Under the pieces are notes generated by a model. The model saw only the letters and a program-made list of their open reading frames with translations, was not told the origin of the DNA and ran no database searches. From Salinibius halmophilus (lineage in GTDB: Bacteria; Pseudomonadota; Gammaproteobacteria; Pseudomonadales; Natronospirillaceae), in contig NZ_QPEP01000002.1 of assembly GCF_003577475.1 (NCBI RefSeq), positions 1 through 51,742 of the forward strand: a stretch of DNA of 51,742 nt, given 5' to 3'. Shown piece after piece: positions 34,786-42,353 of this stretch. The translations under genes and the position numbers were made by a program. Position 1 is the first letter of the stretch, and every line of letters starts with the position of its first letter.

Positions 34786-37731
34786 TTACTCGAGGTTATT
34801 ACCTAACGACTCATTCATCATGTTCAATAGCTCACCATTGTCGGCGTCGATCTCCCACATAAACAAACCACCTAGGCCATTCTCGCGAACATAATCGCCT
34901 TTGGCTTTTACTGACTCGACAGAGTCGAATGATACGAACTGACCATTAGTTGGGTTGTATAACCATGCCGCGCCGTATTCTGGCTCGTAGTGGTACTCCC
35001 AATCACCTTTACCAGTTGTTGGGCCAGTCATCCATTCTTGACGAGCATAAGCGTAATCTACAATGCCGTCTTCCCATGGCGCCACTTTACCTACTGCAAC
35101 ACCACCACCTGTATAGGGAATGGCCTTGCCTTCAGCACCAGCCCAACCTACGGCACCTTCAACTTCTGTACCAACAGAAGCACGACCGCCGTTGCCGTCA
35201 TCTGGTACTCCTACCCAGCCACGGCCGTAAGAACCTACGCCAATGCTTACTTTGTCTGCCGGGAAGCCACCGTTAATAGCAACAGAAACCGTACCGATTG
35301 CATTCCAATCGTTCTTCTTCTCAGTCGTGCCATCTGTGTATTTAAGTTCAGGGCCTTGAGGGAATGACAGCGAGGTCTGGTGACCAATTAGGTTGCTCCA
35401 TGCACCTGCGTAGTCGTAGGTCATAAAGTTAATGCCATCGTAGTAGTTACCAATCTCAGCCCACTCAATACCTTCGAGACGACGAGGGTCTGGTGATACT
35501 GCAGCATGTAACTCGAGCGGCTTACCTAACTCAGCAGATAGTCGATCAAGCATTTCACGCAGCTCTTTCGAAAGCAGCGTAAAGTTGCGGTAGTCACGCT
35601 GGCGATCAGCCTCCTGACAAGCAGCTAAGCCTTCAACGTAGCACCCCATATCTGGGTCGTTACCGCCAGCACCCGGGAATTCCCAATCTAGGTCGATACC
35701 ATCGAAAGTAGTGGCGTAGTCACGCAGGAAGCGCTCAACCGAATCAACGAAGATCTTACGAGTCGCTGCTGAATCCGCCATTTCAAAGAATGGGCGCGAT
35801 AGCGTCCAACCACCCACTGACGGGATAATCTTCAACTGCGGGTGCGCTACTTTAGCGCGAGTCATTTCGGCCATCAGACCATTAAAGTAACCTGGCTTCA
35901 TTGCCTGAGTTACAGTGTCAGCACTACGCTCACCTGGGCCGTAGGAATTTACAAAAAGAGGCGGTTCATCGTATGTGTTAACTTCAAAATCTTGCTGCGC
36001 CCACCCATCATTTGCGGCGCCTTGATTGAGAGCTGTTTTATTATCGCCCCGAATTGTAAGGAACGCGTAGTACATATGAGTCATAGAGGCGAGAGGCGCA
36101 TCTTCTAGCATAAAGTCACGACCATATACGCCCCACTCAACGAAGTATGCACCCACCTGTTTACCCGAAGCGGTGTCATAGTCTTTCCACATACGCTTCA
36201 GTGGATGCGGCCACTGAGACATATCTAGCTCACGGCCCGAGGTATCAATTGCTTTACCTGCACACCAATTTGGATCCAACTCTCCAATCGTTATCCAATA
36301 TGGCGTCCACGTGTTATCAGGCTCAAAGTCTTTCACTGGCTTAATGCCAGCATTCATGTATGCAGAGGCTTTAAACAAAGTACCTTGATACGTTACTTCC
36401 GAGTTTTCCTGATACGCACGCCCTGCACTCCAGTTGCTATCTGGACATGTTGCGATAGGCAAACCACTTGGCGTAGGTGATGGAACAAGGGTAATAGATG
36501 GCGTAATAGTTGGTGCTTGAGATGGTACCAATGTGGTCGATGGAACACCTGTTGTGGTTGGCGTCACAACCAAAGTAGTAGAAGGCACAGTCGTAGTGAC
36601 TGGCTCTGTAGAGCATTGACCTACTTTTTCCCAAGCATCGGTCCAGTAGAGGTCGACACCAGGCTGATAGCCAGACAATCCACACCACCCAGATTCCGAG
36701 CCCGATTTGCATTGGTATATATCACCAGCACTCTGAACCTGATCTCCTCCTGAATATGTGACGCCTGCCTCCCAAACTGGTGCATTACATGCAGGCACCT
36801 GAGTTACTACCGGCGTGAGTGATGGCAACAAGGTCGTCGTTGCCGTTGGTACTAGCGTAGTGGTCGGCACTAAATCGCTTGTCGGCGTAACTGTTGGGTC
36901 TACCGGAGTCGGCTCAGTAGTTGTGGTTGGCGTAACCGTTACATCTACCGGAGTTGGCTCAGCAGTTGTGGTTGGCGTAACCGTTACATCTACCGGAGTT
37001 GGCTCTGCTGTTGTGGTTGGCGTAACCGTTACATCCACCGGGGTTGGCTCAGCTGTTGTGGTTGGCGTAGCCGTTGTATCCACTGGGGTTGGCTCTGCTG
37101 TTGTGGTTGGCGTAACCGTTACATCTACCGGCGTTGGCTCTGCTGTTGTGGTTGGCGTAGCCGTTACATCTACCGGCGTTGGCTCTGCTGTTGTGGTTGG
37201 CGTAGCCGTTACATCCACCGGAGTCGGCTCTGCGGGTGTGGTTGGCGTAACCGTTACATCCACTGGAGTCGGCTCAGCAGTTGTGGTTGGCGTAACCGTT
37301 ACATCCACCGGAGTCGGCTCAGCAGTTGTGGTTGGCGTAACCGTTACATCTACCGGAGTTGGCTCAGCTGTTGTGGTTGGCGTAGCCGTCACACCCACCG
37401 GAGTTGGCTCAGCTGTTGTGGTTGGGGTAGCCGTCACATCCACCGGAGTTGGCTCAGCTGTTGTGGTTGGGGTAGCCGTCACTTCCACCGGAGTTGGCTC
37501 AGCTGTTGTGGTTGGCGTAACCGTTGGATCTGCAGATGGCAAAACTGTTGCAACCGGTGTAACACTAGTAACGGGTGTTGCGGTCTGATCGTTATTATTA
37601 CCACCTATGGTGCTGCCGGGTGAGTCTGTCGTGCTGCTATCAGCACAGCCTGCGAGTGTTACAGCGGCAATTGCCGATGCTAACAACGCTCTTGAGTACT
37701 TGTTTTGTAACATGCCTTTATCCATCCGCAA
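34786..37731 (-). CDS. GH18 chitinase lipoprotein 3 with long repeat stalk
   Basis: This protein of up to 981 aa has a lipobox (LAGC) near residue 29. The start is uncertain: TTG 37731, ATG 37725 or ATG 37713. After the anchor come 14 tandem 15-residue PTPVDVTVTPTTTAE units (~78-288), then a CBM5/12 module with WEAGVTYSGGDQVQSAGDIYQC, a linker, the second binding module, and a GH18 barrel with catalytic E684 in FDGIDLDWEFPG. One loop differs from chitinase 1: FVNSYGPGERSADTVTQAM replaces the KGFHPSDKYPSGDG segment. A perfect CRP-type site lies upstream at 37806. The stalk probably carries the enzyme away from the cell surface. Confidence 0.92.
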   Translation of the reverse strand: MRMDKGMLQNKYSRALLASAIAAVTLAGCADSSTTDSPGSTIGGNNNDQTATPVTSVTPVATVLPSADPTVTPTTTAEPTPVEVTATPTTTAEPTPVDVTATPTTTAEPTPVGVTATPTTTAEPTPVDVTVTPTTTAEPTPVDVTVTPTTTAEPTPVDVTVTPTTPAEPTPVDVTATPTTTAEPTPVDVTATPTTTAEPTPVDVTVTPTTTAEPTPVDTTATPTTTAEPTPVDVTVTPTTTAEPTPVDVTVTPTTTAEPTPVDVTVTPTTTTEPTPVDPTVTPTSDLVPTTTLVPTATTTLLPSLTPVVTQVPACNAPVWEAGVTYSGGDQVQSAGDIYQCKSGSESGWCGLSGYQPGVDLYWTDAWEKVGQCSTEPVTTTVPSTTLVVTPTTTGVPSTTLVPSQAPTITPSITLVPSPTPSGLPIATCPDSNWSAGRAYQENSEVTYQGTLFKASAYMNAGIKPVKDFEPDNTWTPYWITIGELDPNWCAGKAIDTSGRELDMSQWPHPLKRMWKDYDTASGKQVGAYFVEWGVYGRDFMLEDAPLASMTHMYYAFLTIRGDNKTALNQGAANDGWAQQDFEVNTYDEPPLFVNSYGPGERSADTVTQAMKPGYFNGLMAEMTRAKVAHPQLKIIPSVGGWTLSRPFFEMADSAATRKIFVDSVERFLRDYATTFDGIDLDWEFPGAGGNDPDMGCYVEGLAACQEADRQRDYRNFTLLSKELREMLDRLSAELGKPLELHAAVSPDPRRLEGIEWAEIGNYYDGINFMTYDYAGAWSNLIGHQTSLSFPQGPELKYTDGTTEKKNDWNAIGTVSVAINGGFPADKVSIGVGSYGRGWVGVPDDGNGGRASVGTEVEGAVGWAGAEGKAIPYTGGGVAVGKVAPWEDGIVDYAYARQEWMTGPTTGKGDWEYHYEPEYGAAWLYNPTNGQFVSFDSVESVKAKGDYVRENGLGGLFMWEIDADNGELLNMMNESLGNNLE
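36868..37497. repeat. Fourteen 45-bp tandem repeats encoding the stalk of chitinase 3
   Basis: Units are 45 bp and degenerate at third positions and at one or two residues (V/A, D/G/E). The repeat keeps frame and is likely variable in number between strains. The opposite strand is also open through the array, giving a false 257-codon ORF. Confidence 0.9.
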
Positions 37732-37805
37732 TGATATTTACATGCTCAAATCTTACTCAATTGTTAGGTTCACATTACATACATTTATAAAACAAAACCC
37801 AAACA

Positions 37806-37821
37806 TGTGACATCATTCACA
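37806..37821. promoter_or_regulatory. CRP-type site upstream of chitinase 3
   Basis: TGTGACATCATTCACA is a perfect TGTGA-N6-TCACA palindrome core. It lies 75-93 bp upstream of the possible start codons. A TATGTA hexamer on the minus strand (37781-37776) or TAACAA (37766-37761) could be the -10. It predicts activation by cAMP-CRP. Confidence 0.7.
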
Positions 37822-37889
37822 CTATTCGGGTTCTGTTATTTCACGTAACCAGCGTAATTTTATTGCTTAGTTATGTAAGCTATGGTTGC

Positions 37890-38264
37890 TTACCGCCAAC
37901 CATGATTGACTGGGCCAATCAGCGCATTCACTGCGCGAGCCATGGCAGTGGCCGTCGCACGATAACGGCAGTTATGCTTGCCGGTGGCAATAATTGCCTG
38001 ATAGCCCAATTGCAGTTTTATAGCGATTTCGGTTTGATCTTTCACTTCGCGAGCGGCGAAGTTTATTAACTCCAGTGGCGCACCAAGCTTTTTCGCCAGC
38101 AACGCGGTTGTTGCGCGCTCACATGGGCCCTGAACCGCTTCACTAAACATATTGCCATGAACACTGCCGTACACTTTTACGCCGCCCGCAACGGGGACAA
38201 TGTCACCAATGGCAACGGCACCTTGGGCGACCCCTTGGTCTTCAAAATCAGGCCTGTCGAACAT
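37890..38264 (-). CDS. Free-standing LeuA regulatory-domain-like protein
   Basis: This 124-aa protein overlaps the 3' end of leuA by 17 nt in another frame, so translation is probably coupled. The C-terminal half (GPCERATTALLAKKLGAPLELINFAAREVKD, then IKLQLGYQAIIATGKH and TATAMARAVNALI) follows the pattern of the LeuA C-terminal dimerisation/leucine-feedback domain. The same blocks occur in the adjacent LeuA (GSGPIAAASNALSQWLG, RIVVGSGKH, ALNALMSAVNRAI). No catalytic barrel is present. It may modulate LeuA as a detached regulatory subunit or sense another ligand. The family assignment is by eye. Confidence 0.65.
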   Translation of the reverse strand: MFDRPDFEDQGVAQGAVAIGDIVPVAGGVKVYGSVHGNMFSEAVQGPCERATTALLAKKLGAPLELINFAAREVKDQTEIAIKLQLGYQAIIATGKHNCRYRATATAMARAVNALIGPVNHGWR

Positions 38265-39918
38265 CGTCTACCACTCCTTCAGCAATGGCTCGGTTAACCG
38301 CACTCATTAATGCATTTAGTGCCGAACGTAGAATGTCACGATGCTTGCCACTACCTACCACAATGCGGTCACCAAATTTGACGACCATGTGCGCCATGGC
38401 TTCAGACTCAGAACCCTGAGTTAGCGCGTGCTCACGGTAGTCTTCAACGCTAATGGTTGTACCCAACCATTGGCTTAGGGCATTACTTGCAGCAGCGATA
38501 GGGCCAGAACCAATGCCTTCAATGTGCTTGCCATCATTAAGCTTAAGCATTAATACATCACGGTCGCCGTCGGCACTTACACTATAGCCAGTTAAACACA
38601 AATGCTGAGTTTGATTGACGAAGTGGTCTTCTAGTACTTGTAAAATTTCTTGCACAGACAACACACCACCTTGAGCTTCGGCAACTGGCTGAACCACTTT
38701 TGCCAAGTGTGGGTGGTAAGCAGTTGGTAGGTATACTTCTGCTTGTTCTTCTAACGTCCAAGCAATCCCACCTTTACCAGACTGAGAGTTCACGCGAATC
38801 ACAGCTTCGTATTCACGCTCAACATCCGCTGGGTCGATTGGCAAATAAGCCACTTGCCAGTGCTCGTCTTCGCCTTGCTTCGACATTGATTTACGAATCG
38901 CATCCTGGTGTGAGCCAGAGAACGCCGTGTAAACCAACTCACCGAACCAAGGGTGACGTGGGTGAATCGGTAAGTCGGTGCAGTACTTGTACACACGCTC
39001 CATGCGCTTGCGCTGTGAGCAATCAATTTCTGGGTCGATGCCTTGCATATACAAGTTCATCGCCATGGTAAGAATGTCCATGTTACCAGTACGTTCGCCG
39101 TTACCGAACAAGGTACCTTCAACACGGTCGGCGCCAGCTAATACCGCCAACTCGCCTGCTGCCACAGCACAGCCGCGGTCGTTGTGAGTGTGAACCGACA
39201 AATGCACACCATCACGGAAGTGCAAACGCTCATGAACAAACTCAACCATGTCGGCAAAGACGTTTGGCATAGTCATTTCAATGGTGGCTGGCAAGTTAAT
39301 AATTGCTGGCGCCTCAGCCGTTGGCTGCCATACATCTAATACTGCATTACACACGTCTAGGGCGTACTCTGGTTCGGTGCCAGTAAAGCTTTCTGGCGAG
39401 TATTCAAAGCGCCACTTAGTTTGTGGATACTTTTTAGCATACTCTTGCACTAACTTAGCGCCATTCACCGCAATATCTTTGATCTCTTCTTGCGACTTTT
39501 CGAATACTCGCTCACGTTGAACAATCGACGTTGAGTTGTAGACGTGTACGATGGCTTGGTGCACACCTTCAAGTGCTTCGTAGGTGCGTTCAATTAGGTG
39601 TTCACGCGCTTGCACCAATACCTGGATGGTGACATCTTCAGGAATACGGTTCTCTTCAATGAGCTTGCGAGTGAAGTCGAACTCAATTTGTGCCGCCGAT
39701 GGAAAACCAATTTCGATCTCTTTAAAGCCCATATCGACCAAAAGCTCAAACATTTCCATTTTTTGCTCAAGGTTCATCGGTTTAACCAAGGCTTGGTTGC
39801 CATCGCGTAAATCTACCGACGCCCAAATTGGCGCTTTTTCAATGCGCTTGGTTGGCCACTGGCGATCTGCTTTATCAATTGGGTGCCACGCTTTGTACTT
39901 CTGGTGATTAAAAGCCAT
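38248..39918 (-). CDS. leuA: 2-isopropylmalate synthase
   Basis: This 556-aa enzyme condenses acetyl-CoA with 2-oxoisovalerate, the first committed step of leucine synthesis. WASVDLRDGNQALVKPM is the metal/substrate loop at the start of the barrel. VHTHNDRGCAVAAGELAVLAGADRVEGTLFGNGERTGN holds the HxH metal ligands and glycine-rich loop. The C-terminal ~130 residues form the leucine-binding regulatory domain. The length fits the longer LeuA subtype (~560 aa). It lies behind a leader peptide and ahead of a separate regulatory-domain-like gene. Confidence 0.95.
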   Translation of the reverse strand: MAFNHQKYKAWHPIDKADRQWPTKRIEKAPIWASVDLRDGNQALVKPMNLEQKMEMFELLVDMGFKEIEIGFPSAAQIEFDFTRKLIEENRIPEDVTIQVLVQAREHLIERTYEALEGVHQAIVHVYNSTSIVQRERVFEKSQEEIKDIAVNGAKLVQEYAKKYPQTKWRFEYSPESFTGTEPEYALDVCNAVLDVWQPTAEAPAIINLPATIEMTMPNVFADMVEFVHERLHFRDGVHLSVHTHNDRGCAVAAGELAVLAGADRVEGTLFGNGERTGNMDILTMAMNLYMQGIDPEIDCSQRKRMERVYKYCTDLPIHPRHPWFGELVYTAFSGSHQDAIRKSMSKQGEDEHWQVAYLPIDPADVEREYEAVIRVNSQSGKGGIAWTLEEQAEVYLPTAYHPHLAKVVQPVAEAQGGVLSVQEILQVLEDHFVNQTQHLCLTGYSVSADGDRDVLMLKLNDGKHIEGIGSGPIAAASNALSQWLGTTISVEDYREHALTQGSESEAMAHMVVKFGDRIVVGSGKHRDILRSALNALMSAVNRAIAEGVVDDVRQA

Positions 39919-39956
39919 AACTGTTCTTCTCTAAATTTTTTGATTGATTAAACGCT

Positions 39957-40013
39957 TGGCAGGCGGCTTGCCAGTTTTTGGGCCGCTGAACACCACCCAT
40001 TCGTGGTTCAACG
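39957..40013 (-). promoter_or_regulatory. Attenuator-like alternative hairpins between leader peptide and leuA
   Basis: CGTTGAAC (40013-40006) pairs with GTTCAGCG (39991-39984) directly at the leader stop codon. The GCGGC at 39986-39982 can instead pair with GCCGC at 39967-39963, and TGGCA (39973-39969) with TGCCA (39961-39957). These pairings exclude each other, as expected for attenuation. The last stem lacks a clear T-run, so control could act on translation rather than termination. Confidence 0.5.
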
Positions 40014-40076
40014 ACCGCTTATTAGTCGCAGTACGAATAGAAGGTTGAGCTGTAGTGCGTTGACTTGATAAAACAT
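40008..40076 (-). CDS. leuL: leu operon leader peptide
   Basis: A 22-codon frame begins at ATG 40076 with AAGAG 8 nt upstream and ends at TGA 40008, 90 bp before leuA. Six leucine codons (CTA, CTC, CTT, CTA, CTG, CTA) fall within eleven consecutive residues (LQLNLLFVLRL). Ribosome stalling on these codons when leucine is short would favour leuA expression through the alternative hairpins that follow. The density of Leu codons and its position make this a confident leader. The remaining sequence 40077-40316 holds no gene I can support. Confidence 0.8.
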   Translation of the reverse strand: MFYQVNALQLNLLFVLRLISGR

Positions 40077-40316
40077 TTTTGAACTCTTGGATGAAAAACA
40101 CATGAAAACCGTAAACTGTTTATAGGCGCTTAGAGGCCCAGCAGTCGTAAAAGGTTTAGGCGGGTAAGTCGTAATGTCATGTTTTTCATACACTAAAAGT
40201 TACCAAGTATCAGCAGGTGAATCAAGTAAAGTATTTGCGCAAAGCGGCGGAATGTGATTCCCAACCGCTCCTCGCCTCGCGATTTCTACGTTGCACCTTA
40301 AACCAAACGAGTATAG

Positions 40317-41987
40317 CTAGGCAGGCAACACCTCAGCCGGGGCATCGATAATCTGCAACCCTTTTTCTAGCGCTTCCATGCGTGAACTTACAATGTGTTC
40401 GTCGCCCAACCAGCTGCGAATCTCCAAACGTTCTAGCTGTTCCATGGTTTGCTCATTCGGGCTGTATAGAAATACTTGGCAACCGGCATCCAGCGCATCA
40501 CGCATGGCGTTTTCTAGTGCGAGCGCCACGGTCACGTCTATCATGGGTACGGCACTTAAATCTAATACCATGGCTCGGTACTGATCCACCGCAGCATGCT
40601 GGCGGGCAATGGCTTTCGACACGCCAAAAATCATTGGCCCACTTAGATAAAAGAACAGCAACTGGCCACCGGCTTTATCCAGCATGGCGCGCTCTTCTTT
40701 TTCCAATGGCACACCATCATCGGCATCCGATATTGCTTTCACATTGCGCTCTTGCACGCGGCTTAATTTTTCGATGGTTATGATATTGGCCAAAAACACC
40801 CCAATACCTACGGCATAAATGAGGTCGACAAACACGGTAAGCAGCAAAACGCCATACATGATCACCGTTGGCACCATCGACACATTGTGAGCACGCTTAA
40901 TAAAGCTCCAGTCGAGGATATTGAGCCCCACATAAAGCGCGATACCGGCGAGCACCGCCATTGGAATCGGCTGCGTAAGCGGGGCAAACCAAATCACCAC
41001 TAGCAACAGAATCAAGCCACGAATAATGCCCGACGCCGGTGAACGAGCCCCTACTTGCACATTCACAACTGTCCCCATAGTCGCCCCAGCGCCAGGGAGT
41101 GCACCAAAGAAACCCGACACCATGTTGCCAACACCCTGCCCCATCAACTCTCGATTCGAGTCATGCTCTTTGCGCGTTAAACTATCGGCAATGACTGCGG
41201 TCAATAATGTATCGATACAACCTAGGGTGCCCAATACCAGTGCATCGACCAGCATGTTGGATAACATATCCAGCGTAAAAGTAGGCAATACAATACTTGG
41301 TAACCCACTTGGAATTTCGCCAATTCGGCGAATGTCAGCACCGCTAAAAATCACCATGGAAATGAGCGTGACGGCCACAAGGGCGATCAGCTGTGGCGGC
41401 ACCAAACGTTTGTACTTTTTAGGCATAAAAAATAGGATGGCAAGCGTCATCAAGCCCAGTAGCAGCTCGCCGAAGTGCATATTGCGAATAAGATCTGGCA
41501 ACGCCATGATGGTGCCCATAGCACCACCGGCCGGAGAAGGCTGGCCTAAAAATGGACCAAGCTGCAATATCACCAAAATAACACCAACGCCGGACATAAA
41601 TCCCGAGATCACGCTATATGGCATCAGGGTGATATATTTCCCAAGCTTTAGTGCGCCCAGCGCAACTTGAAATAGCCCCGCCATCATTACGACGGTAAAG
41701 GCCATAGCCAACCCCTGCTCTGGGTAGTCGGCCATCATAGTGGTGAGTACAGCAGCCATCACAACTGTCATTGGCCCAGTTGGTTCTGAGATCAGTGTTC
41801 TCGAACCACCGAATACGGCAGCAAACAAGCCAACCAAAATGGCGCCCCACAAGCCTGCCTGTGCGCCGGCCCCGGATGCAACGCCAAACGCCAGCGCCAT
41901 CGGAAGAGAAACAATGGCAGTTGTTACCCCACCAAAGAGATCGCCTTTTAGATTAAACTCTTCAAACCTTTGCGCCATCAACCTCAT
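40317..41987 (-). CDS. SulP-family anion transporter, BicA-like (probable bicarbonate uptake)
   Basis: This 556-aa membrane protein has a SulP core of about 12-14 helices and a C-terminal cytosolic STAS domain (~430-545; MVLDLSAVPMIDVTVALALENA). LPMALAFGVASGAGAQAGLWGA, ISEPTGPMTVVM, LPGAGATMGTVVNVQ and LSGPMIFGVSKAIARQH closely match the cyanobacterial Na+-dependent bicarbonate transporter BicA as I remember it. Bicarbonate is therefore more likely than sulfate, but substrate cannot be settled from sequence. The start ATG 41987 has GGAG 5 nt upstream. It stands alone, next to a repeat-rich gap. Confidence 0.88.
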   Translation of the reverse strand: MRLMAQRFEEFNLKGDLFGGVTTAIVSLPMALAFGVASGAGAQAGLWGAILVGLFAAVFGGSRTLISEPTGPMTVVMAAVLTTMMADYPEQGLAMAFTVVMMAGLFQVALGALKLGKYITLMPYSVISGFMSGVGVILVILQLGPFLGQPSPAGGAMGTIMALPDLIRNMHFGELLLGLMTLAILFFMPKKYKRLVPPQLIALVAVTLISMVIFSGADIRRIGEIPSGLPSIVLPTFTLDMLSNMLVDALVLGTLGCIDTLLTAVIADSLTRKEHDSNRELMGQGVGNMVSGFFGALPGAGATMGTVVNVQVGARSPASGIIRGLILLLVVIWFAPLTQPIPMAVLAGIALYVGLNILDWSFIKRAHNVSMVPTVIMYGVLLLTVFVDLIYAVGIGVFLANIITIEKLSRVQERNVKAISDADDGVPLEKEERAMLDKAGGQLLFFYLSGPMIFGVSKAIARQHAAVDQYRAMVLDLSAVPMIDVTVALALENAMRDALDAGCQVFLYSPNEQTMEQLERLEIRSWLGDEHIVSSRMEALEKGLQIIDAPAEVLPA

Positions 41988-42064
41988 GCCATCTCCTTAA
42001 CAACTGCTCAACCAGCAGAAAAACCTGAATTTTAGCAGTGTACCGCAATTTTATCCGACCAACG

Positions 42065-42079
42065 TTGCCCGGTGGGCAA
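42065..42079. repeat. Short palindrome
   Basis: TTGCCC and GGGCAA with a 3-nt loop form a small hairpin in the gap between the SulP gene and the repeat elements. It is part of the 366-bp region 41988-42353, which holds repeats and a terminator but no gene. Confidence 0.4.
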
Positions 42080-42112
42080 TACAGCGTTTACGCTTGAATC
42101 ATTCGAGTGCAA

Positions 42113-42182
42113 AAACTAGACACCCGCCTTCGCGGGCGTGACTCTGCGTCATTCCCGCAGTCTTTTAGCGGGAATCTAGTTT
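42113..42182. repeat. 70-bp MITE/REP-like element with terminal inverted repeats
   Basis: The ends AAACTAGA (42113-42120) and TCTAGTTT (42175-42182) are perfect inverted repeats. Inside are two hairpins: CCCGCCTTCGCGGG and ATTCCCGC...GCGGGAAT. It resembles the widespread ATTCCCGC-type dispersed repeats of Gammaproteobacteria. No coding capacity. Confidence 0.7.
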
Positions 42183-42266
42183 GTAGGTTTTACAAAGCGT
42201 AGCTTTGGGAAACAATTAATCGGGTAATACATGTCGCCCGAACCTCTGGTTCGTGCGACCTACAAA
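42180..42266. repeat. REP-like element, family copy 2
   Basis: TTTGTAGGT (42180-42188) and ACCTACAAA (42258-42266) are perfect 9-bp terminal inverted repeats. Internal hairpins are CAAAG...CTTTG and CGAACC...GGTTCG. The CCCGAACCTCTGGTTCG block matches that at 23033. Confidence 0.65.
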
Positions 42267-42316
42267 GGTTGCCAATCCTGTTTACGGGCACCACACCCCA
42301 CGCTTTTAAGCCAAAA

Positions 42317-42340
42317 AAAACCCTGCCGTGGCAGGGTTTT
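42317..42340 (-). terminator. Terminator of gpmI
   Basis: AAAACCCTGCC (42317-42327) pairs with GGCAGGGTTTT (42330-42340), T-rich on the minus strand; the gpmI stop is 14 nt away. Confidence 0.9.
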
Positions 42341-42353
42341 TAATGCTTGGCGT

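Noticed and set aside
36815-37588. 257-codon plus-strand open frame of GVGSAVVVGVTVTST repeats
   Set aside because: It is the antisense of the 45-bp stalk repeats of chitinase 3; the repeat unit keeps both strands open and there is no ribosome site.
39957-39973. A classical intrinsic terminator in the leuL-leuA leader
   Set aside because: The last stem is only 5 bp and no T-run follows; I kept it as an alternative hairpin only.
41026-41670. 214-codon plus-strand frame inside the SulP gene
   Set aside because: It mirrors the transmembrane region of the real gene on the other strand; composition and lack of a start site argue against coding.
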